Shown here: positions 45,418 to 56,182 of the stretch, piece by piece | How positions within the stretch are numbered: position 1 is the first letter of the stretch | How the letters are laid out: each line of letters opens with the position of its first letter | Source of the DNA: Limnanthes douglasii subsp. nivea | Taxonomy: Eukaryota; Streptophyta; Magnoliopsida; Brassicales; Limnanthaceae | NCBI GenBank assembly: GCA_036936605.1 | Contig: JAUPFV010000002.1 | Span: 130,370,376-130,434,375, forward strand | Length of the DNA stretch: 64,000 nt | Direction: 5' to 3' | The notes under the pieces: generated by a model | What the model was told of the DNA's origin: nothing | The model's input: the letters and a program-made list of their open reading frames with translations, nothing else | The model's database searches: none | Translations under genes and position numbers: made by a program

Positions 45418-48400
45418 TTATTCCAAATACATTCGAAGGTGTTCAATGTTCCAAGGGTGAGTTAAAACCCTGCCATCTTTGTCTTCCAACCAGTATGTGC
45501 CAGGCTTGATTCTTTCAACCACAGTGTAGGGACCCTCCCAAGTTGGGGCCAGCTTTCCGAAGAGTTTTTCCTTGGTATGCAAGAAAACTTTCCTCAATAC
45601 CTTATCTCCTGGTTGAAAATCCCTTCTTTTAACTTTAGAAGCAAACCTGCTTCTCATCAAGCCTTGATAGTGTGCCATTCTAAGATGAGCTTTTACTCGC
45701 CTTTCTTCAATTAAATCAAGTTGATTTCTAACTGCCATTTCATTAGCCCGTCCGGAGAAGTTATGAACACGAAAAGAGGGGAGTGTCTTTTCTATGGGAG
45801 CTACTGCATCCATCCCATAGACCAAGGCAAAAGGTGATTCTTGTGTGGCAGCCCCAAGCGTTGTCCGGTAGGCCCACAAGACTTCTTGTAAATAACTAGG
45901 CCACTTCCCAGCAGCCCCTTCCAAATTTTTCTTTAAACCGGACAGTATTATTCTGTTAGCCACTTCAACTTGCCCATTGGCTTGTGGGTGGAATGGTGAA
46001 GAAAAGCAGTGCTGAATACCCCTTGAGGCACAGAAGCTCTCCATTTCTCTGTTGTCAAACTGTGGCCCATTGTCTGTTGTTATTCTCTGGGGAACACCAA
46101 ATCTGCAACATATGTTGGATAGAACGAATTTTATAACAGCCTTTGAGGTTGTTCCTGCCAAGGGGGCTGCTTCTATCCACTTCGAAAAGTAGTCAATGGC
46201 TACGATTATGGTTTTACGCCCTCCGGACGCCATAGGGAGAGGCCCAACTAAGTCTAATCCCCATCGAGCAAAAGGGATAGGCTCAGAAATTGATTCCATA
46301 GGAATGGCTGGTACATGAATTTCATTGATGTACCTCTGGCATGGGTCACACCTTCTTACCAGTTCCTTGGCATCTTTCATTATTGAAGGCCAATAATATC
46401 CGGAGAGAAGCACTCTTCTTGTTAATGCTCTAAATCCACAATGGGCTGATCCCTCACCATCATGCAATTCGGAGAGAACCATTTGTGACTCATGATCTCC
46501 TAAACAGCGTAGGAGAGGTTTGCTATAGGATTTCTTGTACAAGACCTCTCTAATCATGATGAAACCACGAGCCTTGTGTTTTAGAGTTCTGGCTTGTGAT
46601 TTATTCAAAGGTACGATGCCTTCGGACAGATATTGTATAAGAGGAGACCTCCAATCCTGAGGCTCATTCACTTGTATTTCAAAGACTTCTACTTTTTCCC
46701 CTTCATCAAGTTGGATAGAAGGACTTTCAAGCACATGGATCCATGGATAGGACTCCGTGTATGCTATTGTTTCCAATGAGTCTGCTAGCTCATTCTCTGC
46801 TCGGGGAATATGTTCATAGATAACAGCTTTAAACTTCATTGCTTCATTTTTCAGGAGAAGTAAATATTTAATCAATTGTTCTTTTCTAGCTTCTGACAGG
46901 CCCAAGGCATGGTGGACAAGCAATTGGGAGTCGCTTAGCAGCTTGACCCTTTTTGCTCCACAGATATAAGCCAATTTCAACCCAGCTATAGCTGCTTCGT
47001 ATTCGGACTCGTTATTAGATGCTCTGAAAGCAAAACAAATAGCTTGGAACATGTTGTCCCCATAGGGGGAAGTAAGACATATTCCTGCCCCAGATCCTAT
47101 GGCACTGGATCCTCCATCTGTTCGGACAATCCACACTTTTTTGTCTTTTGAATCAGCAGATTGTTCTGAGTCCCTATCAGAATGGAATTCGACCAGAAAA
47201 TCAGCCACAGCTTGAGCTTTTACTGCTGTTCGAGGAGCAAAGTCTATGTCGAAGTCCCCCAACTCTACTGACCACTTTGTCATTCTGCTTGAAATGTCTG
47301 CTTTTTGAAGGACATTCTTTAAAGGGAAAGATGTCCGGACAACGATAGGATGAGCCTGAAAATAAGGTCTCATCTTTCTTGCAGCTATCACCAAGGCCAA
47401 CGATAGTTTCTCAAGTTTCAAGTAACGGCGTTCAGCATTAATCAGGCTTTTGCTGATGTAGTATACCGGGTGAGGGTACCCATCAACCTCCCTTACTAGC
47501 ACAGCACTGATGGCACAGCTTGAAACAGCCAGATACACAAAAAGAGTCTCCCCATCGACTGGTTTGAACAAGGTCTTGGGGGAGGACAGATGCTTTTTGA
47601 TTTCATTGAATGCCTCATCACACTGTGGTGTCCACTCAAACCCCTTTGCACCCTTCAAAGTTTGAAAGAAAGGAGCACATCTGTCCGAAGACCTTGAGAT
47701 GAATCTGTTCAAAGCTGCTAACCTCCCCGTTAACCGCTGTACTTCTTTAATGTTTCGTGGAGGCTCCATTTAGAACAAGGCATTGAGTTGGTCCGGGTCA
47801 GGTTGTATTCCATGCTCACTTATGATATACCCCAAGAACTTCCCGGACTGCACTCCGAACACACATTTTTCAGGATTTAACTTTAAATTTACCTTGGCCA
47901 GATTGGCAAAAGTCTCCTGGAGGTCGGACAAGTGCAGCTGCTCATCCACACTTTTCACCATCATATCGTCAATGTAAACCTCCATATTTCTTCCAATTTG
48001 ATCAGCAAATGCCTTATTGACTAACCTTTGATAAGTAGCCCCAGCATTTTTCAAACCAAAAGGCATCACCTTGTAGCAGTGTAGACCTCTATCCGTAACA
48101 AAAGTGGTATGCTCTTGATCCCTTGGATCCACCTGGATCTGATTGTACCCGGAGAAAGCATCCATGAAGGAGAGTAGCTTGTTCCCAGAAGTAGAATCTA
48201 CCAGCTGATCTATCCGGGGAACCGGATACAAGTCTTTTGGGCAAGCTCGATTGAGATCTGTGAAGTCAATGCACATTCGCCATTTACCGTTTTTCTTTTT
48301 TACCAAGACTGGATTGGCAGTCCACAAAGGATACTGAGATTCTTTAATGTGCCCCATCTTTGTGAGTCTGTCAACCTCTTGTACAATGACATCAGCCTTT

Positions 48401-48705
48401 TCTTTTGAAAAAGCTCTCCTCTTTTGCACCACAGGTGCCACATCCCTCCGGACAGATAGGTGATGGGAAATCACCTCTGATGGAACTCCAGTAACATCAG
48501 CATTGCACCAAGCAAAGACATGCTGAGGGTCTTTTAAGAATTTTAACATCTCTTCTTTCAACACTTGTGGCATTTTGGACCCTATCTTGACAAATTTCCC
48601 TTCTTCCAAGCAGTGTGTCTCAACCTCTTCAACTGGGATCAACACTCCGGGGGTCTCTCTGGGGTCATCAATTTCACCCTCACCCCCAGAAAGGCCCTCA
48701 AACTG
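45418..48705 (-). pseudogene. pol: pol of element B: RT, two RNase H domains, integrase (1096 codons, one stop)
   Basis: Same length and domains as in element A. RT is complete (FMDAFSGYNQ, YIDDMM). A CAA-to-TAA change at codon 312 (47770-47772) separates RT from the RNase H and integrase part, which then stays open to the end for 783 codons. The first RNase H has YLAVSS (no catalytic Asp) and the second RTDGGSS. The integrase HHCC finger and the D, D, E residues (AIDYFSKW, TTDNGPQF, GQVEVANR) are all present. This integrase is the better preserved of the two copies. Confidence 0.93.
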
Positions 48706-48714
48706 CTATTGGTC
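48700..48714 (-). promoter_or_regulatory. Readthrough-like UAG between gag-pro and pol (element B)
   Basis: GAC CAA TAG CAG TTT GAG on the minus strand, identical to element A across these codons although flanking codons differ. There is no frame change between gag-pro and pol. Confidence 0.65.
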
Positions 48715-51012
48715 AGTTATACGGACTGCCCCCAGCGTTCGTGGAGCCAAGGCAGTGGCATAACATTCTCTTGCAACTTTTTGACTGTTCCGGACAACCC
48801 CAACCTGCCCCTGAACAGCGTATTTTAGACACTGATGGACTGTTGAGGCCACTGCATGCATCCTAGAGAGCCAAGATCTCCCTAGAATAGCATTGTAACA
48901 AGAGGGACAGTCCACCACAATGAAAAGTTTTCTGACCGTTTTCTTAAAAGGGCCTCTGCCCAACAATACTTCTTCTTCGAACTCACCGATTACATCAGCT
49001 GAGCTGCCCGTGAAGCCTACAATCGATCGGTCTGACTTTTGAATCACAGCTGGATTTTTCATTTTCTTGTAAGTATCTAAGAAAAGGATATTGGCAGAGC
49101 CCCCTATCGATGCTCCTATGACAACAGCATCTTCATGAGGGCCAGCAATGTCTCTCAAATCATCCCCATCAAAGACAATGAATGGGAATAAACTTGACGA
49201 TTGATAGGAGGTCATGCCCCCTTCTAATTGGGTAGCCAAATTATGAACATGCCTTTTTCTTGATGAAGTGGTAGGAGCCGTTACAGTGTCCGCTCCGAAA
49301 ATTGTCAAGGACTCAAAGAATTTAATGAGCCCGGAGACCGACCTGGAACGCTCCTCTATTGCACCCACTCTGTTTCTTGTTGGATCAGGGTCCAAGTATT
49401 CAGATTCCACATCAAACCTTTCAACGATTACCATAGCCCCTTCTGGGGCAGCATTAACCGGACCAGCCCGGTGAGTGTTATCAGGCCTGTTGCCTCCTCT
49501 TCTTTTAACGTATGCACCCAATTTCCCTCTTTCAATCAGGTTCTGAACCTCTTGTTTCAAGGCTATGCAATCATCAGTAGTATGGCCAATATCATTGTGA
49601 TATTGACAAAAAGAACTGTTTCGATGTTCTCTGGGAGACTGCAAGGTTGCCGGTCTCCGGTAGTGTACTTCATCTTTAGTTTTTTCGAAAATGGTTGCCA
49701 CACTTTCTTTGAGCTCTGCAAACCACTCCGGTTGGACCCACGGCCCCCTTTTGTTTCTAGACTGCTGACTTTGTGCAGGAGCAGCTGGTTGAGACTGAGC
49801 TTTTCCTCTTCCATGCCCCTGTCCGGTTTCTCTAGCTTTGTTTCCGGACTGGTTTTGATTGGGAGTTGGTGTTACCGGGGTGGATCTCACCTGCCTGTGC
49901 ACCCTGGTATTTTTTGTTTCATCAACATTTATTTGCTTGCCGACTTGATTCAGCAATCCACCCCAGGTCATGGCTTTCTTCCTTGTTACTGAATCGGCCA
50001 GGTTGCCCGGGTTCAAACCTTGTCTCAGGGATGCTATTGCCACTTGTTCAAAGCAATCAGCCAGCCCGTTCTTTGTGTTCACAAAATGACTTATGTATTC
50101 TTTCAACGATTCATTTGGCTCTTGGGCACAATGGATTATGGTATCTCCATTGCCCTTGAGCTCCTTACTTCCCACAAATTGCCTTCGAAAGGCCACCCAA
50201 AAGGTATCAAAGTCTCTGATACAACCCTGAGGAAGGCTGTTGTACCACTTCAGAGCACTCCCCGTAAAGGACTGGGAGAATGCCCTGCAGAGTAGTTTAT
50301 CATCATCATCAAAGTTCATCATGAAGTTCTTGAATTGCTCCAGATGATTGTCTGGATCAGTACTGTCATCGTACTTCTCCATCTTGGTGCTATCGAACCT
50401 CTTGGGGAGGTTTCCGGATAGGATTTTAGAAGACAGTGGAGACTGCCTCCAATTCCTTCCACAACTGAACACGGTATCCTCATTAGGTGTTGCAAAGATA
50501 CCTGGCTCATCATGGAAGGCAAATGGATCCACCAGCATCCGGTCTATATGTCTCCGGCTGTGAGATGATCCTTTCCCAATGTGCCTTTTCATTCTTCCAT
50601 GATGGTCTCTTTTTCTGGAATACTTTTTAACTTGCTTCTGTTTTTTCCTGGTTCGCCCCTCATCACTACTGGAGGACAAGGATTTTTCATTTCCCTCACT
50701 GTCCGAAGAGCTGTCCGAAGATTCTGAACTTGAGTCAGAACTCTCCACAGGCTTGGACCGGTGAGACTTTTTTGAACTGGCATGTGTCTTTTTAGTGCTC
50801 ACATGAGTCTTTGAAGCCTCATGCTCTCGAGGGTTATCAGAACGATGAGCAACTGATGCTTTGGATTTCTCCTTCATGCCCATCTTGGCCTTTTCAGCCC
50901 TCAGAGCTTCTATTTCAACCCTCAACCTGTCACGCTCCTGGACAGTATATTCATCGTTCTCTTCCACCACTTCGAGCAAAGCTGGTGGAAGCTCTGGATT
51001 ATCCGGATTCAT
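48706..51012 (-). pseudogene. gag: gag-pro of element B: 768 codons open, protease active site deleted
   Basis: Structural protein and protease. Ser/Asp- and Arg/Lys-rich region (about 75-155), retrotransposon gag domain (about 205-350), Gln/Pro linker, zinc knuckle CQYHNDIGHTTDDC (469-482), protease region from about 600. Compared with A, 36 bp (12 codons) are missing at about residue 638, removing the catalytic Asp-Thr-Ser/Gly loop: the sequence jumps from SIGG to SANILF. Gag may still be made and assemble, but without its own protease. It ends DQ-UAG, in frame with pol. Confidence 0.92.
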
Positions 51013-51085
51013 TCGGACAGAATTCCTTTACTTGGTTTTGAATGTCTGATTCAGGCACCGTCGCCTCCCACTGTGGTCGCCAATT

Positions 51086-51589
51086 TGGTGTGGATAAAAG
51101 TAGCCTGAGGGTAGGCTGGTAATTTTAAGTGGAGTTTTAAGGCGGCGTAAGGGTGTTTCACTGTGATGTGGTGGTGTTTAAGGGTGTTTTAAGATATTTC
51201 ATGGTGTTTCAAAGTGTTTCAAGGGTGGAGAGAGAATTAAGCAGCCTGGCAGCAGTTAATTTTTCTTACCCATAGTTAATGCTGGTGGTTGGGTATTTAT
51301 AGTGTGAAATTTGGGCCCTTATGGGCTTTCGGGTCAAGTTTAATGGACCCGGGTCATGTTTAAAGACCCATGAGTTTTAAGCAGATGTACAGGTAGCTTA
51401 GTCAGATAGTGATTAGGTTTTTTAGTACTTTAGTCATAGTTCGAACTGCCTTATGTTTGCAGTGTTCAAAGTCATCTGTCCGGTTCAACCAGTGCTGTTC
51501 GAACTGAAGTCATGGAGTCTGTCCGAATTTACGGGGTGATTTTACTTTGGACTACCCTTCCGGGGAGCTCTTCGAATTCGGACTCATCA
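51086..51589 (-). repeat. 5' LTR of element B
   Basis: 504 bp; the promoter LTR for gag-pol. On the inner side come a 3-base spacer and the primer-binding site TGGCGACCACAGTGGGAG (minus strand, 51065-51082). Confidence 0.95.
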
Positions 51590-51594
51590 ATATA

Positions 51595-52898
51595 TATATA
51601 TATATAACTTCAACTAATTGTTTTTGATATAAAAGATTTAAAAATATATAACCCTAAAAATATATATAAAAACTACAACTATTTTTTTTAAATCATATTA
51701 CTTAAGTACTTATTTTTTTTAAAGATCAATTTTTTACAAAAAAAAAGAATTATTTGCTATGCACCATCGGTGCACAACCCATGTACCCATCAGTGCCGTC
51801 CATTTTACGACTGATTCCCCCGAGGAAAATGGCTGAAATCTTACCTAAACCCTAAATCTAATCTATCATAACCCTAAATTCTAACCTAACCCTAAATCTA
51901 ATCTATGGAATGCACTATAACCCTAATCAAATCACAAATTTCAACCTAAACACCCTAAATCTAACGTATAAAATGTACTATAACCATAATCAAATCACCA
52001 AATTTCAACATAAACAGCCTAATCCATCAAGAAACAAGAAATTAAAGTTTCAAAAATAAAAGTACATACCTTGGTGGTGGTGGAGGATGGCGAGAATATA
52101 TTTCTTTACCATAACGGAGGAGCGGTGGAGGAGGAGAATGAGGAGCACGCCCAAAATTTGTTTCGCCGGATTATAAAGAGAAGTTGGAGAGAATTTCGAG
52201 AGAATTTATAGATAAGTGAGAATGTTAGAGAGAAAATAAAGTGGAGGGGGTTAGTAAAAAAATCAACTTAAATACCCCAAAATGGTATTTTCGTCCAAAA
52301 ATGGGTATGCTTATACCAAATGTCGTTAAACTCAAAATTGGGTAAACTTAGACTCGTTGTGGGTATGTATAGCCTTACCCTTTCAGCAATGTTCGGGTCC
52401 GTTACCGTTGTGATGTCTGTTGTAAATCAAATAACATTAGTTGAGACGAACATAAAGAGTTATGTCTCTTTAGTGATTTTTTATATTCGAAGGTTTCTTC
52501 CAAAAACTTGTGTTGGTTCTTTCAAAAGCACAAACACCGTTGAGCCCAAAATAAATAAATTAAAAAATAATGAAGTATATTATGTTCTAAATTCAAGAGT
52601 AGCTTTAAAAAAATATGCACGAATATGGTATTATTATGGTAAAACATGTCATTCTAATAGAGATTATAATCATCATGAGAAAAATTAAGAGTATAAATAT
52701 CATGAATGATGATATTGTGGTTATATTGATATAAGTTGATGCAATAGACGACAATATATCATGATGATGGTATGATACATGTGAATTAGTGCACGATGCT
52801 CATGATTAAACTTTATAGATATTAATTGAAGAAAATAGTAGTGCGTGCGATGTACAAAAAGAAAATACAAAAAAAAATCCAATATGGAATAACATAAA
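51595..52898. other. Flank of element B: TA repeat, word fragment, probable 5' end of a decayed gene
   Basis: After the TA repeat, a GCACCATCGGTGCAC word (51762) matches the array at 38.8 kb. From 51840 come CCCTAAATCTAA motifs. On the minus strand, CCACCACCACCAAG followed by GTATGTAC (52050-52085) looks like an exon-intron junction downstream of ATGGTAAAGAAATATATTC, so this may be the 5' exon of the PMD gene at 39.5-41 kb, now separated by element B. The ORF at 52320-52688 has no recognised domain. Confidence 0.35.
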
Positions 52899-52941
52899 GG
52901 GAATTGCTAAAAAAAGCCAAAATTACTCCGCGAAGTCGCTT
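52899..52941 (+). repeat. Left terminal inverted repeat of the 3.3-kb MULE
   Basis: 43 bp that pair with the right end with a 2-bp length difference and a few substitutions. Two further subterminal copies of the TACTCCG(C/T)GAAGT core follow within 130 bp. Confidence 0.9.
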
Positions 52942-53439
52942 ATAATTTTTTTTAAAAACTACTCCGTGAAGTTATTTTGTTTGACGATTTTACCCTTACG
53001 AAATGTTATAAATAGTCAAAATTACTCCGCGAAGTTATCATAATTTCAAAAAAAAACAAATTCTCTAACTTTGCTCTACTTTCTCTCTAAAAAATTAAAA
53101 CAATTATAACTAAAATTATAACTAAAATTATAAATAAAAATAATCCTAAATGTAACCTAAACCAACCCGAACTTAAATCCAACCTAAAATAAATCTAACT
53201 TTATCCCTTCAATCTAGCATAAACTACCCAAACCCTCAGTAACAGAACCTAAACCCATCTCTTCTCTCACTTCACCTTTCTTCTCTCTCTTCACCTCTCT
53301 TCTCTCTCTTCACCTCAAAACCCAGCCCAAACCCTCAGTAACCGAACAAACCCACCACCTACTGAAGCCGACTTCGTCACCGGAACGCACCACCACCCAC
53401 CGGCGAGGAAATCCGCCGAATCGGAATCGAAACAATCTA

Positions 53440-53998
53440 CTGTAAGTTGATTTCGTTGTTGTTAGATAGTTTAGTAAGGTTTAGTTAGGCTAGTAGTGTA
53501 GTTTTAAGGGTTTTAGGGCTGTTGGAAGGATCTGGCAAAAGCTTGAAGCTTCTGCCATGGCGAAAGTGTTCTTCGCCACACGGGGGCGAAGAACAGGGTC
53601 CCTACGGCACACGATGGCGTAGGATTAGTTTCCCACGCCAGAGCGATGGTGTGTGATCCTGGGTGTACGCATGTTGTAGGCGTAAACTTAGGATCCCACG
53701 TCGTCGCTCTAGCGTAGGAAACCAATTCTACGCCACACGTGTGGCGTAAGGACCCTGCCCCACGCCATCACTGTGGCGTAGGTCTAAGGGTGTACGCCTA
53801 AGTTATGACGTACACCTTTATACCCACGCCACAGTGATGGCGCTGGATGCTCCGGTCATTGGAATGACCCGGGACCGGTTTAATATTGTTTGTTGGTGCC
53901 TATTATATGTGTTTATGCTATTTTTGTTAGAAAACAGATTTTCCTAGTGAGTTTTAGTATTTTCAAGTACGCCTTCACATTTGCATTTCTATTTACAG
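53440..53998 (+). other. Probable 5' UTR intron of SANT-like copy 1, holding a palindromic word array
   Basis: A C-rich, CT-repeat leader (53270-53440) ends CTACTGTAAGTTG, a good donor. ATTTCTATTTACAG at 53985-53998 is a good acceptor, followed three bases later by the ATG at 54002. From 53550 to 53870 the intron is filled with CACGCCA, TGGCGTAGG and ACGCCACACGTGTGGCGT-like words, many self-complementary. Confidence 0.55.
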
Positions 53999-54001
53999 GT
54001 T

Positions 54002-54406
54002 ATGGAGTTAGGTATGGACTTTTGTGTGGACGAAGACCATCGGTTGCTTCAGGCCGTGAAGTTTGTTAAGCTAACAATGTTCGATGATACGACCGATGCT
54101 TTTTTCGATCGAGTGCTTTGTAGGATGTTTTATGATTATGGACGATTTGAGTTTCCAAATCCGCCGCCACGTAGTCGTGAAGAAGTCAAAAGCAGGTACA
54201 ATCATGCGAAAGCTGAACCACTTCAGCTTTTGTCCAACTTGCCTTACAAATTTCAACAAGTAGCACTTGTTGAGTGGAACCTATTTAGGACAGATTTCGT
54301 TACTGGATATATGTTGGATTATCTCGAAAGTAAGTTTGCTGAGATAGAAGATGACATTGCGAACTTCGGACCTATTCCAGAGAACAGAATATACGATTTC
54401 AACTAA
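54002..54406 (+). CDS. SANT-like small protein, family copy 1 (134 aa)
   Basis: Open ORF inside the 3.3-kb MULE. The ATG at 54002 (MELGMDFCVDEDHRLL) is chosen because the upstream in-frame ATG at 53981 lies within the predicted splice acceptor. Three helix-like segments, DEDHRLLQAVKFVK, DAFFDRVLCRMFYDYG and RSREEVKSRYNHAK, resemble Myb/SANT spacing (acidic start, bulky residues, R..E.VK.RY in the last helix). The C-terminal half (QQVALVEWNLF, GYMLDYLESKFAEIEDDI) is helical and acidic. Related to the neighbour at 54762 and to relics at 29735-30070 and 37763-38246. I know no described family for it. Possible roles: DNA binding at transposon ends, or a captured host gene. Confidence 0.65.
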   Translation: MELGMDFCVDEDHRLLQAVKFVKLTMFDDTTDAFFDRVLCRMFYDYGRFEFPNPPPRSREEVKSRYNHAKAEPLQLLSNLPYKFQQVALVEWNLFRTDFVTGYMLDYLESKFAEIEDDIANFGPIPENRIYDFN

Positions 54407-54761
54407 GAAATTATATTTCCACTATGTAATATTGTTAATCTCACCTTGCTGTGAGATCGTTTTATTTATATTATGTATCAAACGTATCATTTTGGGTTTC
54501 GGATTGTATGATACTGTTTTCTATATTTTGGTGCTCTCGTTGATGGTTGATGTACGATACTATTTTCTGTATTTTGATGTTTCGGTTCATGTATGATACT
54601 TTTTCTTTTTTGTTTGATATTATAATATTGTATTTTTGTATCTTGCTATAACAAATTAGAGTAGGTACCCCGGCGGGAAAAAACAAATAAAGTGAAGGTT
54701 TCCCTTCTCGCCTCAAAATGTTTTACGCGGGAACAAAAACATCATTTCCCACGCAATAGCC

Positions 54762-55229
54762 ATGGGTGATTCAGGCTGGAACGTGCACGAAGATGCAAGC
54801 CTCCTAAGAGCATTTGACTTCGTCAGAGGTACGATGCAAGAGGATATTCTTGGTTTCGTCGATGCGGTTTTGTGCATAATATTCTTCAACCATGGCAAGG
54901 AGGCATCGTGTCCAGGATATTTAATGCCCCGACCACGAGGATGCGAAGAAGTCGCCGATAGGTTAGCTTATCTTAAAATAGTGACTATACATATCGAGTC
55001 ACTTCCTTGGGAAGTCCAAAGCAAAGTCCGAAATGTATTCAACATGGGATTGCAAAGTACAATTACGCAAGAGATGGTGTCACATGCGATACAACGAATG
55101 GAGCAAGAAATAGCCGACGCAATAGCCACCGCCGTTGAAACGTACTCAACTCCCGAAGGAAGTAGTGACGAAGAGGAATATTCATTCGAGAAACGCTTTG
55201 AATATGGATGGAACTATCCATCTCCATAA
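54762..55229 (+). CDS. SANT-like small protein, family copy 2 (155 aa)
   Basis: Second open ORF of the same MULE, 355 bp after copy 1. WNVHEDASLLRAFDFVRGTM, DILGFVDAVLCIIFFNHGKE, CEEVADRLAYLKI and WEVQSKVRNVFNMGL align with the segments of copy 1, but identity is low, so the duplication is old. The tail is acidic (SSDEEEYSFEKRF). The upstream GCGGGAA motifs (54670, 54728) recall the TGGCGGG repeats upstream of copies 3 and 4. It stays open despite divergence, which argues for past selection. Confidence 0.6.
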   Translation: MGDSGWNVHEDASLLRAFDFVRGTMQEDILGFVDAVLCIIFFNHGKEASCPGYLMPRPRGCEEVADRLAYLKIVTIHIESLPWEVQSKVRNVFNMGLQSTITQEMVSHAIQRMEQEIADAIATAVETYSTPEGSSDEEEYSFEKRFEYGWNYPSP

Positions 55230-55439
55230 AACTAAGTGTGCAATGCTAACTCATGGTTAGCTTATCTATCATTTGTTTTAAGTTATTTGCTTATGTATTT
55301 CTAATTATGTAATGCTTTTGATCAAAGTGTAATGTTTTAATGCAATCGACATATTAAGAAGTTTAAGTGTTCTGTTTTGAAGATAAACATCCAAACAAAA
55401 AACATCCAAAGTTTACATTCATTCATTACAATCGTCTAG

Positions 55440-55980
55440 TTAATCTATTCTCGGTGTTCTCCCTCTTCTCCCTATCTCCTTAAACGCTATGTTAATCGAA
55501 AAACCTAACGACTTTCTCGTGGTTCTTACCCAATCGGTCATCGAGTCTAAGCTATACTCGTCGTGAGTGGTGAAATGATGAGCGTAGTCTGAAAGAAGCA
55601 AAATTTCACATTTTGTAACATCCTGCAATACATAAGAAGTAGTTAAACCAATTTAACCGGCATTCCAGATTAGTTAACGGGATTTCGCCATAAGTGTGGC
55701 GTCGGACATCTTCATTACGCCACACGTGTTGCAAAAGAAAGGGTGACCACACCATCCGTTGGCGTGGGGATGATAACGTGCACCACACGCATGGCGTACG
55801 ACCCACCAACCACGCTAACGCGTGGCGACAAACACAAAAAATGGGTTTTTTCAAAACATCTGATTTTTGCAAAAATAAGAGAGGATTAAGCAATGTAACT
55901 CCTTGGCGTTCATAGTTCTCTAGATGGAAAGTGATTCCGACTCTCCTTCGGCCATGTTTTGAAGGTTTAGAGATTTTTAA
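55440..55980 (-). CDS. Possible minus-strand gene of the MULE, last exon 55440-55621
   Basis: On the minus strand TTATGTATTGCAG (acceptor, ends 55622) precedes an open frame DVTKCEILLLSDYAHHFTTH, then YSLDSMTDWVRTTRKSLGF, with a stop at 55440. The presumed intron (55622-55850) contains a second palindromic word array. The first exon is uncertain; ATGGCCGAAGGAGAG near 55955 is a candidate. No domain recognised. The gene would be convergent with the two SANT-like ORFs. Confidence 0.35.
55685..55830. repeat. Palindromic word array, TGGCGT/ACGCCA type (second)
   Basis: Words such as TGTGGCGTCGG, ACGCCACACGTGTTGC, TTGGCGTGGGG, ATGGCGTACG and GCTAACGCGTGGCG. They are the same kind as at 53550-53870 in the same element but on the opposite gene strand, and again in a probable intron. 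Confidence 0.5.
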
Positions 55981-56182
55981 AAAAATGGGTAAATGGGTTG
56001 TTGACTATGGAGGTTTTAGGTAGTTTGGATAAGATGATTATGGTGGATGTTTGAAATTATGTTTGCAACTTCATGGAGTAGTTAGAAGTGCTCAATGACG
56101 TGGGTTGTAATTAATTAGACTTTCAAAGGTTTTTTGGGTTTTTTGCCTAGTGGAAAATTTGTAAATATTCAAAAATAGAAAC

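Larger units (their letters stand above)
41059..51589 (-). mobile_element. Element B: full-length Tat-type LTR retrotransposon with antisense aORF (10,531 bp)
   Basis: LTRs of 504 bp at 41059-41562 and 51086-51589 with four differences that I can see, flanked by atata (41054-41058 and 51590-51594). The layout is identical to element A: minus-strand gag-pro, UAG, pol; plus-strand aORF. gag-pro is open for 768 codons, but the protease active site is deleted, pol has one stop and the aORF has one stop. Its LTR is 21 bp longer than that of A, mainly from an extra TTTAAGATATTTCAGGGTG-like stretch, so A and B belong to two subfamilies. Confidence 0.97.

Noticed and set aside
51840..52030. Several CCCTAAA motifs suggesting an interstitial telomere
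   Set aside because: Spacing is irregular and there is no tandem CCCTAAA array; more likely chance or telo-box-like motifs in a gene leader.
52320..52688. 122-aa plus-strand ORF
   Set aside because: No recognisable domain and low-complexity composition; lies in the flank between two elements with no supporting context.
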